Positions 61,800-64,000 of a stretch of 64,000 bases of DNA are shown piece by piece (positions within the stretch are counted from its first letter, which is position 1; every line of letters begins with the position of its first letter). Below the pieces are notes generated by a model. It worked only from the letters and a program-made list of their open reading frames with translations. It was not told where the DNA came from and made no database searches. The position numbers and the translations under genes were made by a program. This DNA is from Bremia lactucae (taxonomy: Eukaryota; Oomycota; Peronosporomycetes; Peronosporales; Peronosporaceae). The DNA lies in the NCBI RefSeq assembly GCF_004359215.1, contig NC_090611.1, forward strand, positions 3,570,955 to 3,634,954. Direction: 5' to 3'.

Positions 61800-62793
61800 T
61801 TATACGGAATGAAGGTCGGTTTGGACGTTTTTGTTGCCAAGTGTGTCGTTTTGTAGGGTACTGGAGGCAATTATTTCAAGACTTAATTCCGTGCTTTCCT
61901 CGTCGGTGGGTGTGTTTAAAGTAGGCAATGTGCCATTGTTCTTGAACAGCTGTGTTGGAGACAGCGGAGCTTGCGCTACAATAAAACTTTCGTCTCGAAC
62001 ATCCTTTTTTAAAAAATTGTCCTGGATCCAAAATTGTAGGGCATTCATTAAACACGGACAAGCAATCATGACAATTGCCAATTCAATGTCGGGATTCTTA
62101 TAAAGAGGTTGAAACAAAAATCCGGCAAAAGTTACCAATGGTTTCTGGAATGCCACAATAAGCAATGCAATGATAAATTTGCACACCATAATGACGAATA
62201 ACCACGAAAAGACTTGCAACACCCACGTTCGTAATTGAATAGGAATTCCATAGTCGCCTGGAGTTTGTAAGGATGACCATTGAAAGCGATATGCCAATTG
62301 TATCACCGCTGATAGCAACACGTAATTAAGAAAAATGCCAAATGTTGTGTCTAAGGTGAAATTCACAAAATACAACGCGCACTGCACAAACGAACAGAAT
62401 GATTGTCCATTACCAAAACTTTTGTTACTGTTTTTAACAATTGGCGTCGTACCTGATCCACTGCTTCGTCATTGGATTGCATTTGACCTTGAAACGAATA
62501 GAGCAAGATGGCAATGAGCAAATTTGCCACGTGGGCACATGTGGCACCAACCATTTGCTTGGCAGCATCGAAAGCCCAAATCTATTTATATACAAAGTGA
62601 AATAAGTGCCACTTGTTGCCACATAGGTAGCAAATCGATAATGTACCATTAGCGGTCGTTGAGGCACTTCGTGTACCCGTTTAAACACCAGCACCGAGAT
62701 CGCAATGAGACCTAGTAGTATCTGTAGCGCGATGGCAAAGTTGCCACTTAGTAGCTTACATTCCGGCGCGTTATCGTCTTCCTTTCCGCTCAT
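61800..62793 (-). CDS. STIMATE-like: STIMATE/TMEM110-family multipass membrane protein (3 exons)
   Basis: Exons 62793-62647, 62581-62453 and 62381-61800, with 65- and 71-bp introns (donors GTACAT and GTACGA, acceptors AAATAG and GTGCAG), both phase 0; 285 aa (human STIMATE is about 294). The spliced protein reads FAIALQILLGLIAISVLVFK, RPLMIWAFDAAKQMVGATCA, then FVNFTLDTTFGIFLNYVLLS, DYGIPIQLRTWVLQVFSWLF and CPCLMNALQFWIQDNFLKKD, all in family order, with four or five membrane helices and a polar C-terminal tail. Vertebrate STIMATE sits in the ER and supports STIM1 at ER-plasma membrane contacts during calcium entry; an equivalent role here is inference. Intron calls rest on GT-AG and homology. 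The stop is 85 bp from the myosin stop. Confidence 0.87.
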
Positions 62794-62943
62794 GTTGCCG
62801 TCTTTTCAGAGCTGAATTGCATTGTTGTTCGATTGTCACAATTATAGTGGGACGTGTACGACGTTTCTCATTGGCTAATAAGAGAATAAAGACGATATTG
62901 TCAAATGCAACTAATCCTGACTTTTCATTTTAACACGTAAAAT
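62794..62943. promoter_or_regulatory. Promoter of the STIMATE-like gene
   Basis: 150 bp between this gene's start and the upstream gene's stop, both on the minus strand. A reverse CCAAT (ATTGGCTAAT at about 62870) lies ~80 bp upstream of the start codon, similar to the CCAAT box in the SPOUT1/LRRC57 spacer. It also holds the 3' end of the myotubularin transcript. Confidence 0.45.
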
Positions 62944-64000
62944 CTATTGCCGCAATTTTTCGACAATCATTCTACCCGACAGCAACCGATTTGCCAACGG
63001 TGGCGAATCGTGTGGCGAGTTGCCAAAATACGTCTGTACGATCTCAAAATCTTGACTCATGGAACCCCCAAGAAAAGACCCGACCCCCGTTGTCGAATAT
63101 TGAGCCTCGATACTGTGAACATTTCCATTATCACTACTGGAAGGTTCCAACGTCGTGCGACTTTCCCCAACTGACGTCACACTTAGCAACACGCCATCTT
63201 CACTCTCCTCTTCTTCATGCACCAGCAATCCATTAAGTGAATCACTATAGACTTCACCTTCCAATAGCCGCGCCAATTGAGCCCGTTCTCGTCGAAGTAA
63301 TTGCACTTCCGATTGCAAATTCGAATTTTGTGCCACTTGCGATTGCAATTGCTGATGGGCAACACTCAATTGATCGTGCAACTCGCGTTGCGTAATTTGC
63401 AATTTTTTAGCCCATGCGTCCTATGCACAATACAATACACGCATTTTATACAATCAACCCTTTATTTGCCTAAGATTGTACCCATTCTTAGCACCCGCAC
63501 CCGTAAATCATTGGAATCTAATGATCGCAAATAAAATGACGACCAAATGGCCAGTGAACTTGTATGCCATTTGCATTGCAATACCGTCGGCGACTTGCCA
63601 ATTATTTCATTGCCACTCTTGGGGGCAATAAAAAACGGATTTTGAAACTCGACCGCATCTGGATGCAACTCCAATAATGTCCACGCACTAGAACTCCGTT
63701 CGCTCGTGTTCAAAGTCTATTCAACATCCCAATACAAGCAAATTTTATCACTTTTAATCATACTATAGTGGACACAAATACGTACCACTCGAGTGGCTTC
63801 GCAATCGTGAAGAAATGTGCCACTTTGTTTGCAATACACTTCATCAAGCAATGCAATTAAATAACGTTCGCTAAACTCAAACGAGCATGGAAATTGGCGC
63901 ATCAATTGCCATACGGCATCAACAAATTGCATAAACACAGGAGACGTGTTGTCGTCTTCCCAGTAACCCGCTAACGTGTCCGTACGCCCCGACCGCGCAC
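62944..64000 (-). CDS. Myotubularin-family phosphatase, 3' part (gene continues past the window)
   Basis: Exons (minus): >64000-63786, 63716-~63501 and 63420-62944; introns 69 bp (GTACGT...GAATAG) and about 75-80 bp (a GTGC donor at 63500 or 63494, acceptor CATAG). The first exon reads DNTSPVFMQFVDAVWQLMRQ, FPCSFEFSERYLIALLDEVY and SGTFLHDCEATRV, the C-terminal end of the myotubularin phosphatase domain (SPVFLQFLDCVxQLxRQFPxxFEFNExFL). The next gives SSAWTLLELHPDAVEFQNPF and SLAIWSSFYLRSLDS. The last starts DAWAKKLQITQRELHDQLSV, a coiled coil, then a Ser-rich tail ending IVEKLRQ. The catalytic CX5R lies outside the window, so activity cannot be judged. Active members dephosphorylate PI3P and PI(3,5)P2 on endosomes. 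Confidence 0.85.

Overview
The window looks like nuclear DNA of an oomycete, probably a Phytophthora or downy-mildew relative, although the species cannot be fixed from sequence alone. The evidence is: a giant myosin of the CBS/PB1/tail-anchor type known from stramenopiles; compact genes with 56-71 bp GT-AG introns; decayed Ty3/gypsy, Ty1/copia and LINE elements of the kinds common in oomycetes; and a nuclear copy of an oomycete-like mitochondrial cox2. Conserved host genes lie at 10.8-14.2 kb and 51.7-64.0 kb. Nearly everything else is broken retroelement.

Layout. 1-10.3 kb: overlapping gypsy remnants on both strands with LTR pieces, several long hairpins, and a cox2-derived mitochondrial insertion at about 6.3-6.7 kb. 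10.3-19.4 kb: a 4,533-bp block holding three genes (SPOUT1-like RNA methyltransferase, LRRC57-like leucine-rich-repeat protein, unknown membrane protein). It is present twice head to tail, separated by a single N, and is almost certainly an unmerged contig overlap, so probably only one real copy exists. 19.4-24.7 kb: a third gypsy family (gag, protease, RT, RNase H) joined to a LINE with a C-terminal RNase H. 24.7-27.0 kb: mostly unassigned, with one integrase scrap. 27.0-37.9 kb: copia-derived DNA containing a 265-N gap flanked by a second unmerged overlap (2,305 bp), plus a tRNA-derived SINE near 35.5 kb. 37.9-51.1 kb: a 13-kb composite gypsy element with LTRs and a 5-bp target duplication. 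It contains two pol copies, one of which is a mosaic of two gypsy families, and an antisense ORF next to the 3' LTR.

51.7-64.0 kb is ordinary gene space. A single 3,325-codon ORF encodes a myosin with motor, IQ neck, four UVR-like helical repeats, a proline-rich linker, 20 CBS motifs (five blocks of two Bateman pairs), a PB1 domain and a C-terminal membrane anchor. It is followed on the other strand by a three-exon STIMATE/TMEM110-family membrane protein and the 3' end of a myotubularin-family phosphatase gene that runs off the window. All three are membrane-associated, but nothing in the sequence shows that they work together.

The most biologically interesting object is the myosin: an actin motor that appears anchored in a membrane and carries a large array of potential nucleotide-sensing modules. 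The most consequential practical observations are the two assembly-type duplications, which would falsely double genes and create a false copia tandem array. All coordinates and homology statements come from reading the sequence. No database search was run.
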